Both the position numbers and the translations under genes were made by a program. From Ctena decussata (Eukaryota > Mollusca > Bivalvia > Lucinida > Lucinidae), in NCBI GenBank assembly GCA_963989385.1, contig OZ022502.1, forward strand, positions 48,849,454 to 48,913,453: DNA of 64,000 nt. Reading direction: 5' to 3'. The notes beneath the pieces are model-generated. The model made no database searches, was not told where the DNA came from, and saw only the letters and a program-made list of their open reading frames with translations. Position 1 is the stretch's first letter; each line of letters opens with the position of its first letter. This document shows, piece after piece, positions 47,523-56,221 of the stretch.

Positions 47523-48088
47523 CACAACCTCCAAACTCAAACCATTGGTTTGGCTCAGATTGCAGATTGGAATAAACTTTTTAATGTTGTTGATACTTGT
47601 GCTTATTTTATTAAGAGTGTCCTAGAATTTAGGAAAATTACGGCAAATACTTTCATAAATCATTTTCTGATTGTTTGTCTTGTTTGAAGAAAATAATAAA
47701 ACGTTGCTAAGACACAAGTTATATCATTCCAAGCTAATCCAGGCTGACGGGTAATATAAACATATTTTATGAAATCGACATGTCTTTGCTAAGTGAAAAC
47801 ATAACAATGTGTCATTTTTTGCAGCACAGGCATTTATGTAAATTCTCTACATCTGCGTAAAATTAAGACAAATCTTATCAGGCTTTTTTAAGATAAACAA
47901 TGCAAGAACGCATACGCGGTGCTGGTGCCAATCTGCATCATTCTCCTTACAGCCTTTTTGGATAGACATACGTGGTGTCGACGAACAGTGATAAGACTGC
48001 AAGTATGTGCAGATTAGTCAAAATCAAAGAAAGTTACCTATAGATGCGTTAATTTCCTTTTCCCAAACAGAACCTCATTAAAAGGAAA

Positions 48089-48333
48089 TGAGCCGCGACA
48101 CGACAAAATCAACGAACTGGCATGTGCACCCAGTGAAGACCAGATCAGTCTGGGCATTCGCCCAGTCTGATCAGAGTTGCCCAGACTGATCAGAGTCTTC
48201 ACAGAGCGTTTAAAGGTAGCTAAGTGTCTAAGCTAGCTCGATGCGGGCAGTGAAGACTCTTAGCAGACTTGGCGGATGCCCATCTTCGCTGGGCGCACAT
48301 GCCACTTTGTTCGTTTACTCGTGACGTGGCTCA
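48089..48333. mobile_element. Family A palindromic MITE, copy 8
   Basis: TGAGCCGCGACACGACAAAA at left, CGTGACGTGGCTCA at right. Contains a short internal duplication of TCGCCCAGTCTGATCAGAGT at 48162-48197. Confidence 0.84.
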
Positions 48334-48585
48334 ATTAATGAATGAGTGTGCGACAGAATTAAACAATGAAAGAACAGGAAAAAACTGTAGTACAAAACGA
48401 TCTTGAAATGTTGAAAAAATGGAATGATGGATCGAGCGATTTCACTATAAAAACAATGATCGAGAGAAAAGATGCAAATAACGATTTGTCTTTTAAAAGG
48501 TTAAGACCCAGCCTAAATATATACGAGACGCATTGTTATAAAAGTTATTGGCTGCATGAGGCGCGTTGCTCTTCAGAATGTATAT

Positions 48586-48778
48586 GATCACCCCTTGTAA
48601 ACTATGTTTTCAAGTATGTTACGAAACGAAAAAAAGCTGTTACGAGACGAAAAGAGTCATAGTTACCAAACGACCTGGTCATCAGGTCTTTTGGTAACTA
48701 TGACTTTTTTCGTTTCGTAACAGCTCTATTTCGTTTTGTAACAACCCTTGTATAAACACAGTTAACTAGGGGTGTGAT
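48586..48778. mobile_element. MITE with ATCACCCCTTGTAAACTATG ends
   Basis: Outer inverted ends GATCACCCCTTGTAAACT / AGTTAACTAGGGGTGTGAT and strong inner arms GTTACGAAACGAAAAAAAGC / GTTTCGTAACAGC and AGTCATAGTTACCAAACGAC and complement. Loop near 48681. Non-coding. Confidence 0.75.
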
Positions 48779-48867
48779 GTGCTGTATTGTCTATGCAAAC
48801 TAACATCCCGTCAGAAGACTGCCCATGAGTGCTCAGGCTGACCTTGACATTTGTCGCAAGAAAAGCT

Positions 48868-48934
48868 CCCAATGGTCACACAGCGTTGAATCAACATTGA
48901 TTCAACGTTGTTTCAACATTGTATGCCAGCTGGG
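48868..48934. mobile_element. GTTGAATCAAC mini-MITE, copy 1
   Basis: Very short palindromic element: GGTCACACAGCGTTGAATCA / GTTGATTCAACG with ends in CCCAATGG and CCAGCTGGG. Two more copies at 50102 and 50331. Confidence 0.7.
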
Positions 48935-49280
48935 TTCTCTCGTGATGCTTGTTGCGCTGGTGCTGGTCTGCGGTATCATTTTTTATCGCCAGCCTGAAAA
49001 CATTATTCAGTCACTAAGAATATGAAACTATAAATGAAAATATTTAAGCTCCGCCCTCCTGAGGAACATCGTTACTGGTTACTACTCTTAACAAGGAAGA
49101 ATAAAAATGCAATAATCTTGGGGACTTTAACATCCATTCCGATTCGGTTAATGTCTAAATATTTCTAAATATTTCAACACCAACAATTACCTTGGTAAAG
49201 GGAGTTCAGTGGCAAAGCAACCTCCATTGATTCAAACATTTTGGGAGACTGTTTTTACTTCCTTATTTCTCAAAAAAAAA

Positions 49281-49325
<45 letters not shown>
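49281..49325. repeat. AC dinucleotide microsatellite
   Basis: About 22 uninterrupted AC units preceded by an A-run. No adjacent gene. Confidence 0.97.
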
Positions 49326-49329
<4 letters not shown>

Positions 49330-49603
49330 AAAAAGAAAAGATAGGCTAACAGATTTTTTAGCATCGAATTCGCCAGGAGACAGGACACTCTAACAAAATG
49401 CTGATACCGTTTGTTTCATTAGAGAAGTGTTCAAGTTGCTCTCAAACGCCTTCATTTTCAATTTTCCCCAGTTGTGAAAAACAAATAAATTTCATCTGCC
49501 TAAATAGGAGATTGACTGACTGTTTTAGGCCAAAATGGTAAAAGACCAGGGGAGTAGAAAGAACACTGTCGTCTAGTACCAAGGTATTTGTTGTGCTGAA
49601 TCA

Positions 49604-49847
49604 AGGGCGTAGCTACCATTACGCAAATACGCAGGTGCGTATTGAAATTTTGTCAAATTGACAAAATTTCAACACACACCTGCGTATTTTCATGCTGAAA
49701 TGTTGTTAATTGGGCATAATTTTAATACTAATTTCAACCAGACACGAAAATTTGAAATATCTTAGCGGCTTAACCCCCTAATATTACCCTCAATGAGTAT
49801 AAAACATGATTGTGCGTACTGTGTAATTGCCCCTAGCTACGCCCCTG
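49604..49847. mobile_element. MITE with AGGGGCGTAGCTA ends
   Basis: AAGGGCGTAGCTACCATTAC at left mirrors TGCCCCTAGCTACGCCCCT at right. A near-terminal palindrome AATACGCAGGTG...CACCTGCGTATT surrounds AAATTTTGTCAAATTGACAA. Non-coding. Confidence 0.7.
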
Positions 49848-50101
49848 TGAATTGTCTACGATTTAGTTATACAGAAATACTGACAATCACGGAATGGTGA
49901 TCAGTTTGACATGCTTGCCATTAAAATGTTTTAACAAGACACACGTCAAACATTCTCGCACAGAGACAATCTGACAATTACGCATAGATTCAAAACACAA
50001 TTTTGAGACATACATTTTAGGCATATACACAAAATATCACAAAGTATGGGTATTACAGCTATACAGTATACTGGGTATCAGAAATTGGGACAACAGTATC
50101 A

Positions 50102-50175
50102 ACCAGGCACACAACTTTGAATCAACAATGACTCAACGTTGATTCAATGTTGATTTAACTTTGTGTGACCAGTGG
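50102..50175. mobile_element. GTTGAATCAAC mini-MITE, copy 2
   Basis: ACCAGGCACACAACTTTGAA at left, AACTTTGTGTGACCAGTGG at right, with GACTCAACGTTGATTCAATG in the centre. Confidence 0.75.
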
Positions 50176-50261
50176 AATTGTTGATTTTATCCTGGCGACT
50201 GTTTTTAAAATTCGATTTTTTTCCCTGTTTTCAGTGTGATTTATTCTGATGTAAGCCTCTG

Positions 50262-50640
50262 GTAACCGTGCAGTTCCATTCCCATTTGCAAATCTACAAT
50301 TCAAGCTTTTGTAAATGAAAGGTCAATATAACCCACTGTGCACACAACCTTGAATCAACCTTGATTCAACGTAATGACGTTGAATCAAGGCGGAATCAAG
50401 GTTGGTTCAAGGTTGTGTGCCTGCAGGGAACAATGCTTTAAAATCATACTAGTACAAAATTTCATTTTTTTAAAGAGATGAATTGGTGTTCTCTCAAAAC
50501 TCCTGAAAGTGGCAAAACCGATAAGTTAAGTTTCAAATTGGCCATATATTAATCCGTTTGGTCACTTCCAGTAGCTTTTACTTCAAAGTAAAAACTGTGG
50601 AAAAATAGCCTTACATACATATGAGTCAAATAGCATTGTT
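50262..50640. mobile_element. Diverged copy of the 53.45-kb MITE, interrupted
   Basis: Shares CCATTCCCATTTGCAAATCT, AACAATGCTTTAAAATC and CTCAAAACTCCTGAAAGTGG with 53451-53779. The alignment is broken at 50331-50428 by a GTTGAATCAAC mini-MITE. Outer ends are not well preserved. Confidence 0.55.
50331..50428. mobile_element. GTTGAATCAAC mini-MITE, copy 3 (nested)
   Basis: CCCACTGTGCACACAACCTT at left, AAGGTTGTGTGCCTGCAGGG at right; arms contain GAATCAACCTTGATTCAACG. It sits within a second MITE, so it is the younger of the two. Confidence 0.78.
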
Positions 50641-51249
50641 TTATTTTGGCAATTCATTGCAAAAGCTTGAACCTATTTCACCATGTAGGAATGAAACATA
50701 GCACGATTACCAGGCGGTTCTACTATATAAATTTCTGAAATTGTGAAGAGTACTGCAGTAGTTAACTTGAATTCTAGGGAAGCTAAGCAATATACAAAAA
50801 TGAGAAAAGAAGAGAAAAAATATGCAATAAATTTACAAGTGATTCTTGAATAATTTACTCTACTTTTTTGTTCTAATTTTTACAAACCAGTGGCACTATT
50901 CACTTTCTAATTGCAATACAAAATGGAGAGACACTACTTTACCCCAAAACATTGTTTCCTTTTGAGAAAATGACAGAAAAAACATGAAGGTCCATCCATT
51001 CACCTTAAGACGTATTATGGTGGTAAAACTCAAGCGATTTATAGTTTTTTAATTTTCAATATGCATGCTAACAAGTTGTTGACATCAAAAATCTTGTTTC
51101 TTCAAATTTAATGGTTGTTACATGTTTCACCGTGGAATAAAATTGTGCAACTGTTGTTGAACATTTCACTGACATTCTTATAAACCTTTCAACCCCGCAT
51201 TCCCCAATTAAGGCGAGTGGGTAGATCTCCATGTTTTTTTAGCATTATC

Positions 51250-51426
51250 AGAGCTCTAGATAAGAGGGAGTATTTGGTGATAATTTGGGATAATTTTTGT
51301 TAATAATGTATAAAAACATATGTTGTGACCCCTCATCTGAGGGGTCACAACATATGGTTTCAATTAGAAATAATAAAAAAATTATCCCTCAATTATCATC
51401 AAATACTTCTCTTATCTAGAGCTCTG
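51250..51426. mobile_element. MITE with TGTGACCCC hairpin, copy 2
   Basis: Ends AGAGCTCTAGATAAGAG and CTCTTATCTAGAGCTCT, next arms AGTATTTGGTGATAATTTGG / ATTATCATCAAATACT, and centre ATGTTGTGACCCCTCA / TGAGGGGTCACAACAT. Full palindrome of about 177 bp. Confidence 0.8.
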
Positions 51427-51545
51427 GCATTTATATAAAAGGATACAACATTTGTGAAGTCCTATTTGCTTCTCAGGTTGACAAGGCTCTTCCAACATGG
51501 CTTCTGCTCTTGAAGGAAACAATTTCTTCCTAGCAGAGCAAATTC

Positions 51546-51751
51546 CACTGCTCCAGATAAGAAGGTGTAAAAAGGATAATTAAGGACAATTCCCCACATT
51601 TCTTCATTATAAGACATGCTTTGACACATCATTAGAACCGTCTCGCCGAGACGGTTCTAAAGAGGGTCACAACAAAGTTTTTTGTGAAGAAATAAAAAAA
51701 AAATCTCAGAATTATCCTCAAATAGATCTACTCCTTTTATCTGGAGCACTG
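51546..51751. mobile_element. MITE with TGTGACCCC hairpin, copy 3
   Basis: Ends ACTGCTCCAGATAAGAAGG and CTCCTTTTATCTGGAGCAC. The centre holds the perfect palindrome TTAGAACCGTCTCG / CGAGACGGTTCTAA. Related to the 45.8- and 51.25-kb copies by ends and centre. Confidence 0.75.
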
Positions 51752-52555
51752 AAATTTCTAACCATTAAATGTTGGCCTCCCCTGGCGTCTCTTGATTTTC
51801 ACAAATCTCACTAAAAACTCATCAGCTCTCCCGGAATACGACACGTGTGCGGACCACGTCCAAATATAAAATTTGGAAAATCCACTACAGAGCTGCTTGC
51901 ATTACCCAAATATTTACGTTAGTTTGACCTTATTTTCTCCAGTTTATGGGGTCAACCTAAATTTTGCCATTTCACATTACTAATGTCGAATTAAATCAAA
52001 TGAAAATTTCTTTTCAAGCTATAAAAACTATACAGAATCACCTGAATTTTAGCTATGAATAGAGAGAAATCGAAGAGAGACACTCGAGCTTTAAAATTAA
52101 TAAATTCACGATCAGGACATTTTTATTCAGGCATTGAACACTTTCAATGTGCTACTCTCGTAGATACGCCCATTAAGTTTTTAATAAAAATACATTTTGG
52201 ATGATCTATTTGCTCCCCACACAATGAGGCAATCGTTTATAAGAGTGATGAGTTTGCGTAAATCTGGGGACTTAACAAAAGCACCTGCTAGCAGTTTACT
52301 GTCTTATGCTTTAAATGCAGTTTTCAGTTCTGTATATAAAAAATATTGGATCTCTTGAAAAGAAAAAGAAAATTCTTTACATACAGTATAGGCAAAAACA
52401 GAAAATATGAATAAATATGCCCTTTAGGGTTGAAAGTATAAGTGCTTCTAATATGTGGGGGTAGGAGGGTTGAATTAGGTTGTCATTACTCGAAGTCTTT
52501 AGCTGACTCTAAAATCTTTGAATTTTGACAACACTTTGACAATACTTTGTTACAG

Positions 52556-52709
52556 AATGCTGACAAACTGTGCAGACCCTGATCTGGATCTACCCTGTTC
52601 GCCAGATACACGATTGTTGTCCAGATATTTACCCATTACTACAAGAGATGTAAAAATGGTAATAAAATTGTTGTCCGAAAGTGACATATATGACGAAGAA
52701 ATGCCATAA
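52556..52709 (+). other. Possible terminal coding exon, unidentified
   Basis: A pyrimidine-rich stretch with an acceptor-like TTTGTTACAG ends at 52555. It is followed by a 50-codon frame with balanced codon use and an acidic tail (SESDIYDEEMP), ending at TAA 52707-52709. I recognise no domain. No upstream partner exon is evident in the preceding kilobases, so this may be chance. Confidence 0.2.
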
Positions 52710-53450
52710 ACTAGTATGTTTAGACATTGTAATGATTGATACGATCATGTACTGTCAGTTTTGCGATAACAATATGTTGTACATTTGTCATTAATCAGTC
52801 TGCATTTATCAGCTGATAAATTTCCTTTTGCATATATAACCGTTTAACCTATATAAAAATATAAAAAGTAAGTCTTTACCATACTTTACCGCCCCCCCCC
52901 CCCCTTTATACTAGTATGTCAATATGATGTTTACTCAATTTTTATGTTTTAATTGCAGCTTCAATTACTTTACTATAATTCTGAAAAAATCTATCATTAA
53001 CAATAACATTTCAAGCAAAATTTAACCATGCCTCGAAAACGAAAAAAAAAATCTATAAGCTAGATATGGCAGTATTTCATACCCTTTAAATGTAAGTAGT
53101 TTCATCTGTATGCTGAATTTGTAAGTATACCACATTTAGTTACATTCAACATGTTACACATGTGACAAATAAACTGCTAACAGTAATAGTTTATTTATGT
53201 TAATATTATGCATTAATGGGTTTGGAAATCATGATCAAAGGGCAAGAATAAAATACTGAAAATATTCAATCTATAAGACATTTTCAACTATGATATGTAT
53301 ATGTAATATAACAGATTTAACAAAATACTTTAACCGTATCCTCAGCGAAAGTACCTTAAAGCATTTGCGAACAGTAAATATTCTGATCAGCCTGCGCATA
53401 AATACATTCAGAAGCTTCCATTTTCTCAGCTACAGGTCGTGGATCCAACA

Positions 53451-53779
53451 CGACTTGTAAACGCGCCATTCCATTCCCAATTGCAAATTAGAAGTTGAAG
53501 ATTCTGCAAATAAATGGCTAACTTAAAGATAAAACAATGCTTTTCAAATCTTATGAAGGTAAAACATGAGTACAATATTTCAATTTTGTTAATGATACAT
53601 GAAAACTAGCTATCACAAAACCCCTGAAAACGGACAAACCGAAATTTCGGTTTGGCCATTTTAAGGAGTTTTGAGACAACTCACCCCGTTTTTTTTTGGT
53701 ACACATACGGGTCGAATACCATTATGAAATTCAGGCTTTCATTTTCACATGGGAATGTTAAAACGCGTTTACAAGTCAT
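53451..53779. mobile_element. 329-bp MITE with CGACTTGTAAACGCG ends
   Basis: Left CGACTTGTAAACGCG followed by CCATTCCATTCCCA and right TGGGAATG, AAAACGCGTTTACAAGT are inverted. A central short palindrome is ACCGAAATTTCGGT. Non-coding. Confidence 0.7.
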
Positions 53780-53947
53780 GTCTAAAGCAAAGTTTTTATT
53801 CAGTTTGCATTTAAACTACCACTGTTCGCAAATGCCATAGGATACATTCTCTTGTGGAACGATTTATTTGCAACTTTTAGGCAAGCAAACAACATTGTAA
53901 AACGTTGCAGCGACGTCAACCTTACTGACGTTGTACAGCGTTTTCTC

Positions 53948-54551
53948 CATTACACGACAACTCACCGACAGACAACTGACCGAAAGTCAACTCGCAGACA
54001 AAAACTGACAGACAAAAAAATATTCACCGACACGACAACTGATCGACAAAGACAAGTCGCCGACACGACAACTCACAGACAAAACCCTATTATATTTCTG
54101 TACAAAAGTGAATTCAACTTCAATAATCCCTAAAGCTCATGTATAACGGATATTTTTTTCTTATATTTCGACTTTTGGTTAAGAATGGCGACCGAGTTTT
54201 CGCACATCCGAACTCAAAGGGGAAAAGCAAATTGGTTTTCGACGGTTACATATATAAAAAGGATCGTGAACGCGGAGAAAAGTCATATTGGGTGTGCCAC
54301 CTACCAGACTGTAAAGGTAGATGCGTCAAACTTGAAAATGAGTTGACATCTACCCAAGAACACAATCACTGTCCCGATTCTATCGATGGGTGTCGGCGAG
54401 TGTCGGCGAACGTCGGTGAGTTTTTTTAAAAAATTGTCTGTGACTTGTCCTGTCGGCCAGTGGTCGTGTCGGTGAGTTGGTTGTCGGTGAAAAAAGTATG
54501 TCTGTGACTTGTCGTGTCGGCCAGTTGTCTGTCGGTGAGTTGTCATAGATT
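53948..54551 (+). mobile_element. Mutator-like (MULE) element carrying a FLYWCH frame
   Basis: About 600 bp bounded by direct repeats of CGTTTTCTC (53939-53947 and 54552-54560), a 9-bp duplication as made by Mutator-type transposases. Inside, 23-bp inverted repeats GACAACTCACCGACAGACAA + CTG start at 53956 and end at 54544. They continue as about 130-145 bp of shuffled GACAACTCACC / GCCGACACGAC words on both sides. The outermost 7-8 bp do not match, so the exact ends are open. The middle encodes a FLYWCH finger. No transposase core is present, so the element is non-autonomous. It lies 43 bp beyond the stop of the fjx1 gene. Confidence 0.7.
54139..54429 (+). CDS. FLYWCH-type zinc-finger protein fragment (96 codons)
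   Basis: A single FLYWCH zinc finger, a C2H2-like DNA-binding fold often found beside Mutator-like transposases. After a hydrophobic lead, residues about 17-75 show the pattern: VFAHPNSKGK, LVFDGYIY, YWVC (first Cys), CKGR (second Cys), then the HNH ligand histidines followed by CPD. Spacing of the Cys and His ligands fits one complete finger. The last 15 codons run into the right terminal repeat, so the stop lies in transposon sequence. The frame starts at ATG 54139, but an acceptor-like AG near 54182 means it could be an exon. There is no transposase downstream. It is probably the finger of a parent MULE left in a deleted copy; expression is unproven. Confidence 0.6.
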   Translation: MYNGYFFLIFRLLVKNGDRVFAHPNSKGKSKLVFDGYIYKKDRERGEKSYWVCHLPDCKGRCVKLENELTSTQEHNHCPDSIDGCRRVSANVGEFF

Positions 54552-54582
54552 CGTTTTCTCAACGTTGAGCGCTTCATGTAAT

Positions 54583-54588
54583 TTTATT
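54583..54588 (-). terminator. Possible poly(A) signal of fjx1
   Basis: Minus-strand AATAAA 6 nt past the TAG stop. Unusually close, but it is the only such hexamer before the MULE boundary. Using it would put the cleavage site at the edge of the transposon. Confidence 0.35.
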
Positions 54589-54594
54589 AACAAG

Positions 54595-56178
54595 CTATCT
54601 ATACAGAGATTCACATTTCCTAAACTGAGTTACCACATCACCTAACCGCTGTTTTAATATTTTGATATTCTTAACAGGAATTTTAGGAATATGTCTATGA
54701 TGGACTTCATTTTCTTCTAGTTTCTTTTGCAATGCCTCTCCTATATTGTCATTTTGGAGGAAATTTTGTACCGCTTTGATTGTCGTATCCTTGAATAAAC
54801 ACAGGGAATTTAACAATGACTGATGATAAGATGAATATTTATCCAACAGTCTGTAACCATGAAACAACCCGGACTCGTTGTCAAGAAAGACTAGATTACC
54901 TGAAGAAGTCTCCTCAAGATTATGAGTAGGCTTACTCATCATTTGGTCATTCCACTGTAAATTAAACAAATTATTAACTACCCTATCTAAATTACCAGTT
55001 AAATAATCAAATACTATCAAATCTGACCACTGCATAAGATTGCATAACACAGACACAGCCTTATTTTCGCCAGTCAATGAATCTGGTCCTATTGTTTTGC
55101 TAAGGTTTCTGAAAAGGTTTGGAATGTATGAAGGTTTTAATCCCTCTATCCATTCTGATAATATCACAGGTTTTTCTTCTGACCACTGAGCGTTCGCTAG
55201 TTCACGACTGACCATTCGCCACTGGTCTGTTGTTGTGTCTGCCAACTGGATAGTTGATGGCGGGACATTGTTTATACCTAGTAATTTACTCAGGTAATAA
55301 GAATAAATTTCTCCCTGAATTTGGTCAATATTCAGGCGATATCTGGCGCATGCCCGGCCGCCATCTTGGAATGTTAATTTTCGATTCTGCATCCTACCAC
55401 ATCCCTCCCCCATTTTCACAATTTTCTCTGATGATGCCCTGGTTTGCCAATTCGCGTGATCTTTTGCTCTGAAGCCACGGGGACACATTTTTGTAAGTTC
55501 ATCACTCCAAAGGACTCCATTGTTTGGTCTTATTTGATTTGAAATTGATACTTTGTTTTGATTGTCTGGACTAAATATTTTATCATCTTTAACCTGTTCA
55601 CCCTGGGGTATATCTTGTCCTGGTAACTCATTTTCAGTGTTAGCATAACCTATTTTGTCCAATCTATCATTTATGACAGGTTTGCGTAACTCGTTAGTGC
55701 CCCCGTATGGTCTTTTTGCGTGATTAGGATCAGTAGCATTGTTATTATAAACAAGTTTTCTTTCCAAGGGATTAACATATACTAGAGATTCCGAATTTCT
55801 ATGAGGGAATTGATTTAATGAGTTCAGATACGCGGATTTTTCACCTGTAAGTAGTTTACGGCTATTGTCAGGAAGTTTTAATTCGGCTAGAGGTGGGCTA
55901 TAATCGACCACAATATCCGATTGTCCACTATGTTTACCTTGAGCCCCAGGCAAGAGGAGATCAGATTGGTGATTATGATAGTCCACAATATTTTCAATCT
56001 GTGACGGCTCACCGGCTATACTCTCGTCCAGCTGCGCTGCTCGCCTCACCCGGGCAAGGTGATGCCCCTCATAAGCAGATGCTGGCAGCGTATCCACGGG
56101 CAGATGAACAAACAAACCAAACAAAAGGCCCAGGGTGAATCCTAATCCCATCATGAATAAACTACTCCAAATCCTCAT
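54595..56178 (-). CDS. fjx1: Four-jointed box kinase (FJX1/Four-jointed homologue)
   Basis: Golgi type II membrane kinase; in flies it phosphorylates Ser/Thr in cadherin repeats of Fat and Dachsous and so tunes planar polarity and Hippo signalling. Intact single-exon frame of 527 aa from ATG 56176-56178. The open frame extends 13 codons further only to a GTG, so the ATG is the start. Residues 6-24 form a signal anchor. A poorly conserved stem follows to about residue 220. The kinase-like domain then shows GVLWSDEL (near 221), GCGR (259), DGGRACARYR (272-281), SYYLSKLLGINNVPP, QWSDLIVFDYLTGNLDR (383-399), FLDNE with the catalytic DNE triad at 433-435, and GLFHGYR. N-glycosylation sequons occur at 157, 358 and 434. 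Vertebrate FJX1 is also intronless. All key residues are present, so it is probably functional. Confidence 0.95.
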   Translation of the reverse strand: MRIWSSLFMMGLGFTLGLLFGLFVHLPVDTLPASAYEGHHLARVRRAAQLDESIAGEPSQIENIVDYHNHQSDLLLPGAQGKHSGQSDIVVDYSPPLAELKLPDNSRKLLTGEKSAYLNSLNQFPHRNSESLVYVNPLERKLVYNNNATDPNHAKRPYGGTNELRKPVINDRLDKIGYANTENELPGQDIPQGEQVKDDKIFSPDNQNKVSISNQIRPNNGVLWSDELTKMCPRGFRAKDHANWQTRASSEKIVKMGEGCGRMQNRKLTFQDGGRACARYRLNIDQIQGEIYSYYLSKLLGINNVPPSTIQLADTTTDQWRMVSRELANAQWSEEKPVILSEWIEGLKPSYIPNLFRNLSKTIGPDSLTGENKAVSVLCNLMQWSDLIVFDYLTGNLDRVVNNLFNLQWNDQMMSKPTHNLEETSSGNLVFLDNESGLFHGYRLLDKYSSYHQSLLNSLCLFKDTTIKAVQNFLQNDNIGEALQKKLEENEVHHRHIPKIPVKNIKILKQRLGDVVTQFRKCESLYR

Positions 56179-56188
56179 TACACGCAAA

Positions 56189-56221
56189 TCACAACAAACG
56201 AGCGAAATTAAAATCACACAT
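56189..56221 (-). promoter_or_regulatory. Upstream ORF in the fjx1 leader (10 codons)
   Basis: ATG at 56219-56221 (context ACCAATGTG) opens a 10-residue frame that ends at TGA 56189-56191, 10 nt before the fjx1 start codon and in another frame. If the transcript starts further upstream, ribosomes would meet this first, which could damp fjx1 translation. Conservation is unknown. Confidence 0.4.

Noticed and set aside
48366..48587. 73-codon hydrophilic frame starting MKEQEKTVVQNDLE
   Set aside because: No recognisable domain, no splice or promoter context, bounded by MITEs on both sides; indistinguishable from a chance frame.
49020..49260. Further family B hairpin element
   Set aside because: Shares only loose words with the family; the central hairpin and GCAAACAGGAAGT motif are not present.
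56179..56217. 13-codon N-terminal extension of the fjx1 protein
   Set aside because: It starts with GTG, a stop lies three codons upstream and no ATG is in frame. The ATG at 56178 gives the expected short cytoplasmic tail before the signal anchor.
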